Positions 1 to 10,919 of a stretch of 64,000 bases of DNA are shown here, piece after piece. This stretch comes from Gnetum montanum. Taxonomy: Eukaryota; Streptophyta; Gnetopsida; Gnetales; Gnetaceae. The stretch covers positions 111,195 to 175,194 of the forward strand of contig MNCI01011418.1 in the NCBI GenBank assembly GCA_015680685.1, given 5' to 3'. Every line of letters begins with the position of its first letter. Position 1 is the first letter of the stretch. A program made the translations under genes and the position numbers. The notes under the pieces were generated by a model that did no database searches, was not told where the DNA came from, and saw only the letters and a program-made list of their open reading frames with translations.

Positions 1-1936
1 AAGGTGGGGATCCTTGCATGTTGAAAATATTGAGACCTGGTCATACTTATCCCATTGGGGTTCACACACTTGATTAGAGTTGACATAGTGGGGCAAGTTA
101 TAAGATGTGGTTAATTTATAAGGAGTTGACCCACTATGGTACTTGTCACCGTAAGATGGTATGCAATGATCAACATGTCTCCACATGTGACAATATTCAT
201 TGGACCCCATGGTTGTTGGAGTATTGAGCAGTGGCCTTGATAAGGTAACATGAGGCATTGGGTTCGAAGAGGAAGATGCACCACAGTGTTGGATTTGTGT
301 TGAGTTGGTGGATACAGTGGTTTCTAAACTGTGGTGTCCCTTCTGAAGATCACGTCTAAAGAAGGGATGCCTTCGATGTTGTCAAGGACCTCCACTACTG
401 TTGACAGTGGCAGCACAAGCAACGTTTTTGGGTTAGTGTTGTGGTGCAAAATCTTCTGGCATAGCTGGCGGTGATGTAGAAGGGGGTGAAGTATGAGAAT
501 ATTGAGGTTGAATAGAAGTGTAAGGCACATGAGGTGGTGATCTTGTTGGAGAGGACATGGGTGGATAGTACTCGGGAGAATGGTAATGATGAGGTGAGGT
601 AGAGGATGCTGATCCTGTTGGAGAAACATGGTGTTGAACATAATAAGCATTTGGTGTTGGAACATACGAAGGGTATGGTCTAGTTGGCAGTGGCCTCCCC
701 CATGACTAAGGTTTTTGCCACTATTGTTGAACCTGATATTTTTGTACGAAATCTAGATGTAACATTCCTCCCCAATGCTCATGTAAATGTGACAAAACTA
801 GACATTGGCCTTTGGGATGATCATACAGATAGACGTTACATTGATACGTATGATTGGCAGTTGAGTTCTTATCCCTATTCTCTTCTCCCCTTTGTTTCGA
901 TTGTCGCGTGGTGTCCTGTCCTGTTTCTTAATTTGGCATAGTTTTTCCTCTAATAATGTTGGCATATTCTCCACATCTTTCATGTACCTAGTCCATCATC
1001 TTATTAATCTTTGCCTCAATTTCATCTAGTGATTGCAAGATTGGAAAAGATGATTCCACCTCCTTGAAGTGAGTTGATTTCTCCTCTTCATGATCATGGA
1101 CCCTTGTTAAGTTGAGATTTTGGTCCTATTGAGAACCTTCAACATTCTCCCATTTAGTTATTTATCCTTCTTCTTTTACTATCCACTTAATAAGCTCTTG
1201 GAGTTGATGGGTTCATAGCTCATATAGTTGACCTTGGGTGTACATCCCTAGGGTCTCCCTTGTTTCATTACGGAGCCCATCTATGATATGGTACATTAGC
1301 CTCTCCTCGAAGAACCCATGGCCTGGGTAGTTGTTTAATAGTGCATAATATCTTTCTAAGGCCATGTCCAAGGGTTCATGTTGTGTTTGTTTCCATTCTT
1401 GGATTTTTCTCCTCAAGGCTGATACTCTCGCATAGGTTTGATCTTTTGTTAAAAAGTTATACCATTGTTGGTGAACATCAAATTGATTTTGGTTTTAACG
1501 ACCTATACCATACTTTTTCTTGGTCCACGAGTGTCAGAGGAAAGAGCTTAAGTTTTTTTCACCCATTATCAATATTGTTCCATGTATAAGCATCATAGAA
1601 GGCTTGTAAATGTTTTTGTGGATCTGAATCATAGCCTCCTGAAAACTTGGGAAACTTGTTTAAATCAAGCACGAGTAGACATGTTTCCTTACGATGCTTG
1701 CAGGCTATTCAAACAGCCTCTTGTATTTTCATTAAGCTTGTGGTGGCCAGTAGGGATTCATCGTCATCAGGTAAGTTATGCTTTCGTGCGTTGGGATGAT
1801 GTTGTCTTCGTTTATGTTTATAAGAAACCCCCACCTCGGGTTGCGTACTCCAATCTTCATTGTCATAATATTCGTTAGTTCTCCAATGAATTGCCTCACT
1901 AGATGTGGCATTATTATAGTCCTGTAGGAGAGACAT
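1..1936 (-). pseudogene. gag: Degenerate gag of element A (Athila-like), C-terminus off the window
   Basis: Gag packages the element RNA into cytoplasmic virus-like particles. The likely start is the ATG at 1936, which follows the PBS and leader and opens a 75-codon stretch. Frames then change repeatedly. The retrotransposon gag core lies at about 1650-1200: FPKFSGGYDSDPQKHLQAFY, a tryptophan-containing LKLFPLTL block, then an LERYYALLNNYPGHGF helix and HIIDGLRNETRETLG. A zinc-knuckle-like block reading CNVYLYDHPKGQC lies near 840-790 and has lost one cysteine relative to B. A Pro/Ser-rich tail follows from 700 to the left edge. Several stops and frameshifts rule out a functional product. Family assignment is by similarity to copies B, C and E. 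Confidence 0.75.
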
Positions 1937-2067
1937 GGTTATAAATTTGTATGTTATTTAAGTACAATTACAATTACAATTATTATTATTATTTTTCTGA
2001 AAGATATATCGTCAAGGCTTTGTTACAGTGATCTTGTATGATGTAACTAATCTAAATAACTAGCATC

Positions 2068-2087
2068 GTTCCCAGCAATGACGCCAA
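2068..2087 (-). other. Primer-binding site of element A (tRNA-Asp type)
   Basis: The minus strand reads TTGGCGTCATTGCTGGGAAC immediately inside the LTR. It matches the Athila-type PBS TGGCGCCGTTGCCGGGGA, complementary to the 3' end of plant tRNA-Asp, with a few transitions. Confidence 0.75.
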
Positions 2088-2965
2088 TGATGAGCGGCGA
2101 GGTACCCCTACACTCAACCATATGAATATGAGCGTTCACGCGTGATCTAGTTGAACTCTGTGGATAGGCTAGTCATGGTATCTAGATAGTTACACGTTGA
2201 TCACAGTTCACTGTCTTCCCGCCTGGACTAGTATTTTCTTTGTCATGTATGGTTTAGTCCAGAGTGAGGCATATGATGTGATCCTAAACCAGTGCTACTC
2301 CTAGATACAATGGAACAAAATCTAGATTAAACTAATGAGTAATAGGAAATGAAGTCTAAGCTAACCTAAGTGCGATGAGCATCCGTTCCTTAATCATCCG
2401 TATACATCTTGGACCTCGTGCACAACTACTACTGGGATTACCAAGCGTAGATCCTAGGTATGCTACTGGGTTACCAAGTAGTCACACTTAAATGCTCATG
2501 ATTAAGTCGTACTCATTCCGCATTTAACAACAAGAATAGTAAATGATGATAAAGAAATATTAACTAAGAAAACAATAAATAATAATAATAATTAAAAAAT
2601 TAAAACTAAGTGAATGCTACAATGATGAAGTAATCTTGATCTTTATTTCTAGTCATGTGCGCGTCCAAGTACGTCACACTTGAATAAAGGTGTCATACAA
2701 TTACAAGCATCACACTGCGGGCATGCACTGGGAAAATATTATAACTCCTACAGAAACAAAATGCAAGGGCTTCACTACAACTACTAAAAAGATACCTAAA
2801 TGAGGTGGAAGGCCCTCTTATTTATAGGCTAAAATAGGCCCTGCATAAACAGGGCCACATTGACGCATGGAGGGATGCGTCGACAGGGCTACATCAATGC
2901 GGCTGCGTATACGAGGCCCCGTATACACGTCCTAGTCGATGCATCGACTATATAGTGCTTCATCA
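2088..2965 (-). repeat. 5' LTR of element A (878 bp)
   Basis: On the minus strand the LTR begins TGATGAAGCAC and ends GCTCATCA, giving inverted TGATGA/TCATCA termini. A TATA box CTATAAATAA is at 2828-2819 on the minus strand. Upstream of it lies a CpG-rich box with GCATCGAC and CGTATAC motifs, as in the related LTRs. Length and sequence match the E LTRs (879 and 852 bp) closely; the 3' LTR partner is outside the window. Confidence 0.85.
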
Positions 2966-5181
2966 CTAAGTTAGGAATTAAAAAGTGTTTTTTCAATTTT
3001 TTGGTTTTACAATTCTTTTTACTTTTCCTATTTCTTGATACCATCTTTCTCATTCTTTTATACTTTTCACATTCTTCTAATTTTCCACATTCTTTGATAT
3101 TTTCTCATTCTTTTATACTTTTTCATTTCTTAAATTTTTAATATTTTTTAACATTATTTAATTCTTTAATAATCTTTCATTTCTTGACATTTTTCATTTT
3201 TTACATCTTTTTCTAATTCTTACTATCTTATTAATACTTTGTTTTCATGACATTTGTAAATAATTTTGATTGCTAATACAACACATTAAGAATAAGGTAA
3301 GATGTAGTCCAATAATGTGAAGATTTATTTATGTTATCAGGTCATAAGAGATTGATTATTTGAATATTAAGCCCACACAATCCATCCATCCATTCCATTA
3401 ATAAGAGGTTCTTACCATGGCTATAATGACATTCTTTCCATCATACAAATAAAAATAAAATTGTGATCATTATGTTTGGATCGAAAAGCAAAGAACCAAG
3501 AGGAAATGTAAAGGTTGTGACATCAAGGGGATTTGTGAACTCTCTTGTATTACTACTGTTAGTTCTATCCTATTATTTATGTTGTATTATATCCTTGTAT
3601 ATCTAACAAAAAATGGGAGTAAGAGTAAAATAAGTTCTACCTTACCATGTCATTGGAAAGACATGTTACCCATGCCTGAAGGTAGTCCTCTACTAAGGTT
3701 GACACAAATAAAAATAAAAGAGCACAGAATACATTTTTGGGGATCCCACTAGAAAGACATGTTACCCATGCCTAAAGGTAGGCGACTTCTCAAAAATCTA
3801 AAAATAAAAAGTTCCATGAATAAACTCCTTCCTTGGACAATATGCCAAGTGATAATACTCCTTGCAACGATGGTAGTCTTACAGTTGTGATTCTAAGAGA
3901 TAAGACAATGCGATGTTATTGAAATGTGGTTTAGACTTGGTTTGAATCTTGGACAAAAAGGCTAATGATCACTCTAACTACTCATAAAACATAAGAATTC
4001 ATTATGCCTATGGTAGGATACCTCACATCCCAATTTTTGCAATCCCTTCTAAGTCCATTTCATCTTAGTGTATGAATAATCACAACTTGTGGTTTTATGT
4101 AACATAGCGTAATTTTCCTAACTTTGTGATACTAACCAGTGTGTTTTGCTAAATAGGTATGCATTACATTCAATTCCTTACGTGCCTAAGGACACTTTAG
4201 GCACGGTTATACAAGGGAATTAACGGTTAGAGCCTACTTTGGGGAGGATCCACTTGTATAACTATTGTATCTTATACCTGTCAAGCGATTCCACATCATC
4301 TTGAGCCTTCCAATACCAATAAACATCAATAACAACTTTCCTAATCATTTAAAGTATTTGTTCCAATAACATGACCTCATTACTCATCTCATACATCTTA
4401 TCAATACTTCATGAACTTTCGTAGCCAAAGATTCTTTCTTTATGCATTATCCATGCCAAATTTTTGAAAAATATGCATCATCCATAGCCCAAGACCCTCT
4501 AAATATGCTTCAAACCTTCTAAACATTCAAAAGAATTCATTTTTCATCCTCATAAATCATTAGAAAATGTGAATTTTTGGCCTTCAATATTGGAGCAGCC
4601 TTGATATTGAATCCCACAAAATCTATATAGAGGTAGACACTTAGCAAAAAAATTTTAATTTCACATTTGAAGCCTAGGGAAATTTTTTCATTTTTCTTCT
4701 ACGAGTTGAGCTCTGACCTACTAGCTTCCCCAACCAATAACTTGCACATTATTGCTTCAATTTTCATGATTTTCAAATCTATTTGATTTTAGAGTCCTCA
4801 TCTTAGTTGTCAAGAGTGCTAGTGAGGAAAATCTGAGCCAATCTTTTAGAATTTGCTAATAGATAGAAGGTATTATAAGGGTAAGTATGAAGGAAAAATT
4901 GAAAATTTTTAATAAAAATCAATCACATTAATGCCAAAAACATATAAATAATGCTCTTAAGGAATCATAACAATCATTACAAGCCATGAATAACAATAAA
5001 ATGGATAACTATGAAGGATCATAAGAAAATTAACACTTATGGGATTACTTTTTGAAAATTTCCTAACTCTACAATCATGAAGAACTAAGAACTTAATGTA
5101 ACCAAGGGTATGATTAAGGTAAAGAACCATTGGGAATGTATGAGAACACCTTAGTAATTCCAAACCCTTGATTGATTACAG
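2966..5181 (+). other. Non-coding spacer of element G between pol and third ORF
   Basis: No coding region is visible. The first 300 bases are T-rich (many TTTTTCA, CATTCTTT words), like the same position in B (35825-35960) and C (48960-49140). Two copies of GAAAGACATGTTACCCATGC lie near 3656 and 3752, and a third related copy is in C near 59650. The spacer ends in TTGATTGATTACAG directly before the third-ORF ATG, which resembles a splice acceptor. Confidence 0.6.
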
Positions 5182-8003
5182 ATGGACCCAAAGAGAGGAG
5201 CACAAGGTGGACCTTCACAACCAGCAAGCAAATGACCAAGAGGACAAAAAATAGGCCAAAGAGGAGCACAAGATCCACAACCAAAACATGTGGAGCAAGA
5301 AGCCTAATCATTCAACATCCATTAGGAAACACTTGCTACTAGACATTCAGCTCAACTAGAGGCAGAACCACAACCACAAGGATAATGCCTCACTTTGTCA
5401 CTAAAGTGCCTCTAAATCAATCATGAAAGAACTCTCCTGACCACAATAATTGTGGAAATGAAATTTGGTCCATTTTTGGAGTTTTTTTCAGAAGTGGTGA
5501 GGATGCAACTCTAAGCATCACCGCTATGGCCCATCCAATCAAAAAATGTAGAATGGTACCTTGGGAAGACTTACCAGTTTTGGCATAACAAGGCAGAAGA
5601 TGGTACAATCAACATAGAGGGAATCTTTGTTTCTTACTCAATGAAGGTAATACTAAAAGCTCTAGATTTTCCCAATGAAGGGGTAAGATTTACACATTTG
5701 TCCACCAGATTTGATACAGAAACTAGAAAACTATGGTTGAGAAGAGCATATGGCAAAGAAAATAAGGAATATAATGAGCTAACTCTAGAGGAGAGGATAT
5801 ATTTCTAAATTGGTAGATATCACCTATTTCCCACCAAAAGACTCAATAGGTTATCCACCTATGTGGCTAGAGGAAGTGCGATCCTAATGGAAAAATATAA
5901 TGTCAATCTCACATAACTCTACTTTATGGAGATTCAAAGGTGGTTTGAGGAAAAGAAGGTAAGGAAGCTCACACTACTATTTTTTTGCCTAATCAAGAAC
6001 TGCTATGCCAACATGTTGGAATCTTGGGGTAGACTAATGACATAATCAGGTAAGCCCAAAATGCCTCATATGCTAAGATGCTCAAGCTTGCACCACCAAA
6101 GAAAAATCAAGTAGAGGAAGAAACAAAAGTTGGGGAAACCACACAAACCACTAAACAACAATAGCAAGTTGAACCCAGTCGTTGGCAGCTACAAGAGTAG
6201 CAACAACAACAAGAGCAATAATAGCAACAACAGTAAGAACAACAACAATAGTAAGTTTCACCACCACCATTGTAAGACTATAGGCCATCAATGAGTCATT
6301 TACAACAAATTACAAAGAGTATCAACTAGGGAACAAGGGAAGAGTTCAATCTCTACAAATTTATTAATAGTGTCATCCAACCCATAGTTTCTATAGATCC
6401 CATAAGTGGATAGATCTCATTGCAATCAAGAGGAGAGCCCCAATGCTCACAACAAATCTCTAGGAACACTGCATCATTCCAAGTCATGCTAGAAACTAGA
6501 GAAGGAGCCATAGTTATGGTAACGTAGCACTAGGATGTAGTGGGAGCCACAAAGGTGATTACATATCACATCAAGGAATCCTTCAACATACCTATTGTGT
6601 CACCAGAGGATCTAACTGGAGCCAGAGATGCTCAAATGCTAGCTGGAACCTCAATGACTCTTGCATATCATGAAGATGTGCTAGATTGACTATTGCAAAC
6701 TGGATAAGTGATGACAATACTTTTTGACATCCCAAGTGATGTCATTGTAGTGTAGTTAGAACTTATTACAATAAAGGATAAGTTGGTTATGACAAAGACC
6801 AAGGTGAAGCATGCAGAAGCCAAAATTCTAAGATTACAAGAAGAGCTCATGATCTTGAGGGAAAAATGAAGAGACCCAACTCAATTCATTACACTTTGAC
6901 CAACTGGAGTGATTTCGAACAGAGCAAATTAGCCACATAATTAAGCAAAGTAAGCAGATGGAGAACAAGAAGGAGAATGCATTGTGGAATGCCTCCGTAG
7001 TAGAAGCACAAATATATGCATATGCTAAGGCACTCATCACAACATAAGAAGAGAACAAAAATCTTGATACTAATAACAGTAGGTTAACTAGTATTGAAAA
7101 GCAGAATAACATCTTAAAGAAAGCATTCATCAGTTAAGAGAGCAACTGATGAGAGTTAACCAAGACATAAGCCACTTAGCAAGAGAAAATAAAACTCTCT
7201 TAATGGAGGAGGTATGCATGATAAGACAAAAATCAGCTATTGAGATCAGCATGTGGCATAATGAAGCTAAGAAACATGAGAGGCTCAAGGAATACTTCTA
7301 TGGCCAGGTGGGGATGTATCAACAAATCAATGAGAAGGAGATCCAAATGATGAAGGCCAAAATCAATTTCATATCAATGCTAAATCTAGACTGGTAATCC
7401 ATCTTGGACAGTTATGCTCATGTCCACTAGGTGGAACTTAAGAATAAAGATCTACAGACAGAGGATCTTAAGGAATACATGGAGTTAGCTAACCATAGTT
7501 ATGCTAACTTGATCATGTTAATAGTAGATAGGCCTAGAAATGAATTAGAATAGCAAGTAGTAGCCACATACGCACTCTACAAGAAGGAGTTTGTAGATTT
7601 CAATGATGCCTTACAAAAACTTTAGGTGGCAAACTTTGAGTGAGAAGCAGTAAAGGTTGGCTATCAAGGGTAGAAAAATGTAGCAGCGAACCTGGCTAGA
7701 ACATTGTCTGATTATCATGAATTACAAGAAAAGGCCAAAGCTTTTGAAGAAGAAAGGAGGTCATTTGTAGCATGGTATGTTAAAGCCAATCAGATGTTTC
7801 TGTAGCTACCATGTCCATGGGATGTGCCCATTGCATCACACATTGCACAATAAGCATGGATGATACATGATCCAAGAATGAAGGAGGAAAAACTTTAGGC
7901 ACTCCTAAATAAATATAAATTCTAGAGTTTGATAATAAGGGAAAGCAACTGATGGAGGAGCCACCACCACTAGGAACTACATAGGCTACAACAAGCTTCA
8001 TTA
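5182..8003 (+). pseudogene. Degenerate third ORF of element G (transposon-protein-like domain + coiled coil)
   Basis: About 940 codons, the same length as in B (37809-40640). It starts at the ATG after TTGATTGATTACAG with MDPKRGAQGGPSQPASK. The middle (5640-6010) keeps the outline of the 'putative plant transposon protein' domain: ALDFPNEGVRF, then YHLFPTKRLNRLSTYVARGS and LLFFCLIKNCYANM. A glutamine-rich stretch with CAA repeats lies near 6170-6260. From about 6850 to 7760 it is rich in Glu, Lys, Asn and Leu and reads as a long coiled coil; one open piece is 7149-7397. Many stops interrupt it. I see no signal peptide or membrane segment, so the 'envelope-like' label used for ORFs in this position is not supported. 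The function is unknown. Confidence 0.65.
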
Positions 8004-8157
8004 AGTTTTTGTTTGTCATAAGTTTGTCTTGTCATGTTTTGTGTCATTTTTGTAAAACACCACTATGGCATAAAGTGTCATGTAAATCTACCTCCCAATT
8101 TTGCAAGGAACTTTATCCTCATTTTATTTTTAACTCAAGGACAAATTTTTAGTCAAT

Positions 8158-8167
8158 CATGGGGGTA
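8158..8167 (+). other. Polypurine tract of element G
   Basis: CATGGGGGTA lies directly before the LTR and primes plus-strand synthesis. Upstream are a CTCAAGGACAAATTTTTAG block and AGTCAATCAT, the same order as in B (GAGGACGAGTTTTTGCTCAG) and E. Confidence 0.8.
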
Positions 8168-9069
8168 TGAATAAATATAATTTTGAAGGACTATGATATC
8201 GGATGTACAATATTGTAGCTCCGATATTGTAGCCCATGCTACGTTGTTGTATATGCGATATTGCAGGATGTGTGCTAGCCTATAAATACAACACTTAGAT
8301 GCATGGAACCACAGTAGTTTTCATAACATAGTAGTGTAACTCTTGTAGTTTGTTTTTGTGATTTTAGTTCTAAGCACTTAGTAGTGCATGCCCGTAGTGT
8401 GGTGTTGAGCGATTGTACAGAGTCTTTATTTGAGTGAAGTATACCTGGATACATTTCATGACCAGCAATAAAGATTAAGGTTGCTTATCACCATTACATC
8501 ATCCGCTTAGTTTTTCTTTCTATTTACTTAGAATAATGTTTACTATTTTCACTTAGATTAACTAACTACTACTTTCCTAGTTAATGTTTACTATTTCATG
8601 CAATTTACTTTCATTATTGTTAAGTAGTATGGATACGACTAGTTGCAAGTGCTAAGTGTTTTTATCTGGTAACCTAGTAGTGTTATCACTTGATTCGATT
8701 AGTAGTGGTACACTTGGTAATCTTAGTGATGACTACATGAGTCCAAGGCATGTACAGAAAATCAAGAATGGATATCCATCACCTTAGGATAGAATAGATT
8801 TGCTTACTGTCTTATATAGACTTAGAAACTATTTCCATTTAATCATGCTTACTAGGAGTAGCAATGGCCCTACAACATTAGTTAATATATACCTCACTTT
8901 GAGTTAAATAATATCCATAGATTTCACTAGCTCACGTGGAAGATAATGATCTCAAACTTTAACCAATTACTAGCATATTCACATTACCTCGTCCACAGAT
9001 TATAATCTGATTGCGTGTGAGCACCTATGACTTGTATGGTTGGGTGTTGGATTACTCCACTGCTCATCA
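8168..9069 (+). repeat. 3' LTR of element G (902 bp)
   Basis: It begins TGAATAAATATA and ends CTGCTCATCA. A TATA box CCTATAAATA is at 8279-8288. The first 33 bases align position by position with the start of D's LTR (10489), both running into GGACTATGATATC, so D and G belong to one subfamily. The 3' end carries the family's conserved GTGTTGGATTACTCC...CTCATCA block. Confidence 0.85.
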
Positions 9070-10488
9070 GACATTAATGGCATACCATATTTTCTTTACC
9101 TCTAACCACATAACTTTTAGATTATTCAATGTATATTTCTTCATCAATATTTCAATGAAAAAAAATTAATCAATATCCATTTTCTTAAGTTCAATATCTA
9201 AGCAACCATAAAAGACAAAATAATTCTTATAGATGTTTACTTTCTCATTGGTGTAAAAACTTCTTCATAATCAATACCCTCCTTTTAAGAGTATTTTTTT
9301 TAATTACTAGTTATGCCCTACACACTCCTCCCTCTTTTATCCCAAAAGGCCATCTATAATCAATTAGTTTTCTTCTAAGAGGAAGTTTTGCAAGTTTTCA
9401 CGTTTTATTTTTCATTAGTGATTTCATTTCTACATCCATATCATTTTTAAAGCTTTCTTAAATTGTGAGTCATAAGCTTCTTTATATGTTTCATAAGCAT
9501 GACTAATATGCAAAACATAAGAGTATAAATATTCAAGTGGTCTTGTTACCCAACGTGTACTTTTTAATTATTGTAGTTAATTTTGTCTTTAATGCAAATC
9601 TTCTTCATCATCCTAAACTTCATCACCTTATTGTTCACTAAAATATTCCTAACCATTATCATAATGAGCATTTTATGGAATCTTTTCCTTAATCTCATTT
9701 ATTTGAGACAATTCCATATATATGATTATGTTAGTATAGGGGTTCCATAGCTTATGTCCTCTCACCCCATAGTTATATCTAAGAAAAATACATTTATTAA
9801 CAATGAGATGTTAGCCTAGTGGTAAGACTCTTAATTTCAAAGCTCTAACTCATGTGTTTGATTCTAGTGGGTAACGCTAAGTTATAATGTTTTATTTGGA
9901 TTATATATCTTGGAGTGTACAAATGTTTCAATTATTTCATGTTTCAACACCCTAAAAAATACACTTATTCAATTTATAATCCAATTAGTGATTTCAATAT
10001 GATTGATAGTCATTTAGATAAACTTGATGGTCTTTCTCCTAATATGTCTTCTTAAGAAAAAGAATATTTGTGCAATTTTAAATAAAAATATTTTAGTTAT
10101 GATGTTAGTTCTTTATTCCCACATCATTCAAATGAGCAGCATTATATTTGGTGTAATTATCAACAAGGAAATGATAAAAATTTATTATTAACTTGATAGA
10201 TTTTAAATCTCAAATGTGTTTTTTTTTTTGGAAGTCCAAGAGGAAAATAGAAGTGTATACATATGCTAATTTTTCAAACTATTTTCCAATCAATATTTTT
10301 CTCTTTGGAATTAATTCTTCCTCATTTCCAAAGCAAGAGCTTTCTTGTATGAATGTTAATATAATCACAGAACCTAGTGGGAAATTATTTTGGATTCTTT
10401 ATGGAATGCTTTTAAAAAGCCTACTTATGATATTAGTTCGATTGACTAGTTATAGTGAACTACTTGTAAAGTCAAAAATTATGCTAAA
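9070..10488 (-). pseudogene. Element H: degenerate Ty1/copia pol fragment (integrase end to reverse transcriptase)
   Basis: The minus strand reads through recognisable copia pol with frameshifts. From right to left: LDYKLNKCIF interrupted by the SINE, then LRYNYGVRGHKLWNPYTN (9790-9720), RWVTRPLEYLYS (near 9550-9515), DMDVEMKSLMKNKT then KLAKLPLRRKLID (9450-9360), an EGIDYEEVFTPM-like block (9295-9245), SIRIILSFMVA and an EEIYIEQP-like block near 9140-9100. These are the linker and the first RT motifs of copia elements. The RT is cut at 9070 by the end of G's LTR, meaning G landed in it. Bases 10100-10488 should hold more of the element, but I could not assign a domain there. No LTR of H is visible. 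Confidence 0.6.
9801..9954 (+). mobile_element. tRNA-derived SINE inserted in copia remnant H
   Basis: A 154-bp segment splits the copia motif KCIF and is flanked by a 17-base direct repeat: AAAAATACATTTATTAA (9784-9800) and AAAAATACACTTATTCA (9955-9971), 15 of 17 matching. Inside are a pol III A box TAGCCTAGTGG (9812-9822) and, 44 bases on, a B box GTTTGATTC (9856-9864) that is GTTCGATTC with one C-to-T change. Box spacing and long variable target duplications are typical of SINEs. The 3' end is CACCCTAAAA without a long tail. An isolated tRNA pseudogene is less likely because of the target duplication. Confidence 0.65.
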
Positions 10489-10854
10489 TGATAAAATAGT
10501 TCATATAAGGACTATGATATCATATTAGTAAATGCAATATCATAGCTTGAGATATAATGTCATAGATATGATGTAGTGGGCCATGGCCATGCCTATAAAT
10601 ATGAGCCCATTGTTACATCAAAGAAAGAAAATTTTCCCAACATTTAGTGAAATTCTTGAAATTTATTTTCTTGAAGTTAGAATCAGTTGTGAATGCCCAT
10701 AGTATGATGATTAATAGTTGTACAAGACCTTTATATGAGTGGATTGTTCCTTTACACAATTCATAAATAACAATAAATATTGAGATTTTTCTTCATCATT
10801 GCCGCATCTTACATAGAATAGATTTACTTTCTAATATCATTTACTTTTACTATG
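10489..10854 (+). repeat. 5' LTR of element D, upstream part (366 bp)
   Basis: It begins TGATAAAATAG and aligns without gaps over 33 bases to the start of G's LTR. A TATA box CTATAAATAT is at 10593-10602. The LTR is broken at 10854 by E and continues at 23554; the two parts total 871 bp, a normal length for this family. Confidence 0.8.
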
Positions 10855-10919
10855 TGATGAGTGGCGAGGTACCCCTACACTCAACCATACGAATACAAGC
10901 GTTCAAGCACGATCCGGTC
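10855..10919 (-). repeat. 3' LTR of element E, terminal part (65 bp) left of inserted F
   Basis: Plus-strand TGATGAGTGGCGAGG through CACGATCCGGTC matches the end of E's other LTR (22697 onward). It is broken at 10919 by F. The last five bases CGGTC pair with CGATC at 19067-19071 as F's target duplication (one mismatch). Together with 19072-19885 it forms an 879-bp LTR. Confidence 0.85.

Larger units (their letters stand above)
1..2965 (-). mobile_element. Element A: Athila-like Ty3/gypsy retrotransposon, 5' half (gag + 5' LTR), cut by the window edge
   Basis: Read on the minus strand, this is the 5' LTR (2965 down to 2088), a tRNA-Asp-type primer-binding site (2087-2068), a leader and a gag coding region running off the left edge. 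The element is inserted in the T-rich spacer of G, which begins at 2966. A 5-bp target duplication would be CTAAG (2966-2970), but its partner lies outside the window. Its LTR and gag closely resemble those of E, so A and E are one subfamily. Pol, third ORF and 3' LTR are not in the window. Assignment to Athila-like rests on the PBS type, on gag similarity to the better preserved copy B, and on B's RT. Confidence 0.85.
2966..9069 (+). mobile_element. Element G: Athila-like retrotransposon, 3' half (spacer, third ORF, 3' LTR)
   Basis: This is the downstream half of a plus-strand element whose 5' half lies left of the window, beyond inserted element A. In order it has a T-rich spacer, the third ORF (5182-8003), a polypurine tract (8158-8167) and the 3' LTR (8168-9069). 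The order and spacing match element B (spacer 35716-37808, ORF 37809-40640, LTR 40889-41769). Beyond its LTR at 9070 lies a minus-strand copia RT, so G was inserted in that copia remnant. The expected right-hand target duplication is GACAT (9070-9074). Confidence 0.8.

Noticed and set aside
5954-8019. Several short minus-strand frames over G's third ORF
   Set aside because: They are shadows of the plus-strand coiled-coil region, hydrophobic because they are the complement of Lys/Glu/Asn codons.
9801-9880. A functional tRNA gene
   Set aside because: A and B boxes are present, but I see no convincing cloverleaf stems. The B box is mutated and the segment is a target-duplicated insertion, so a SINE fits better.
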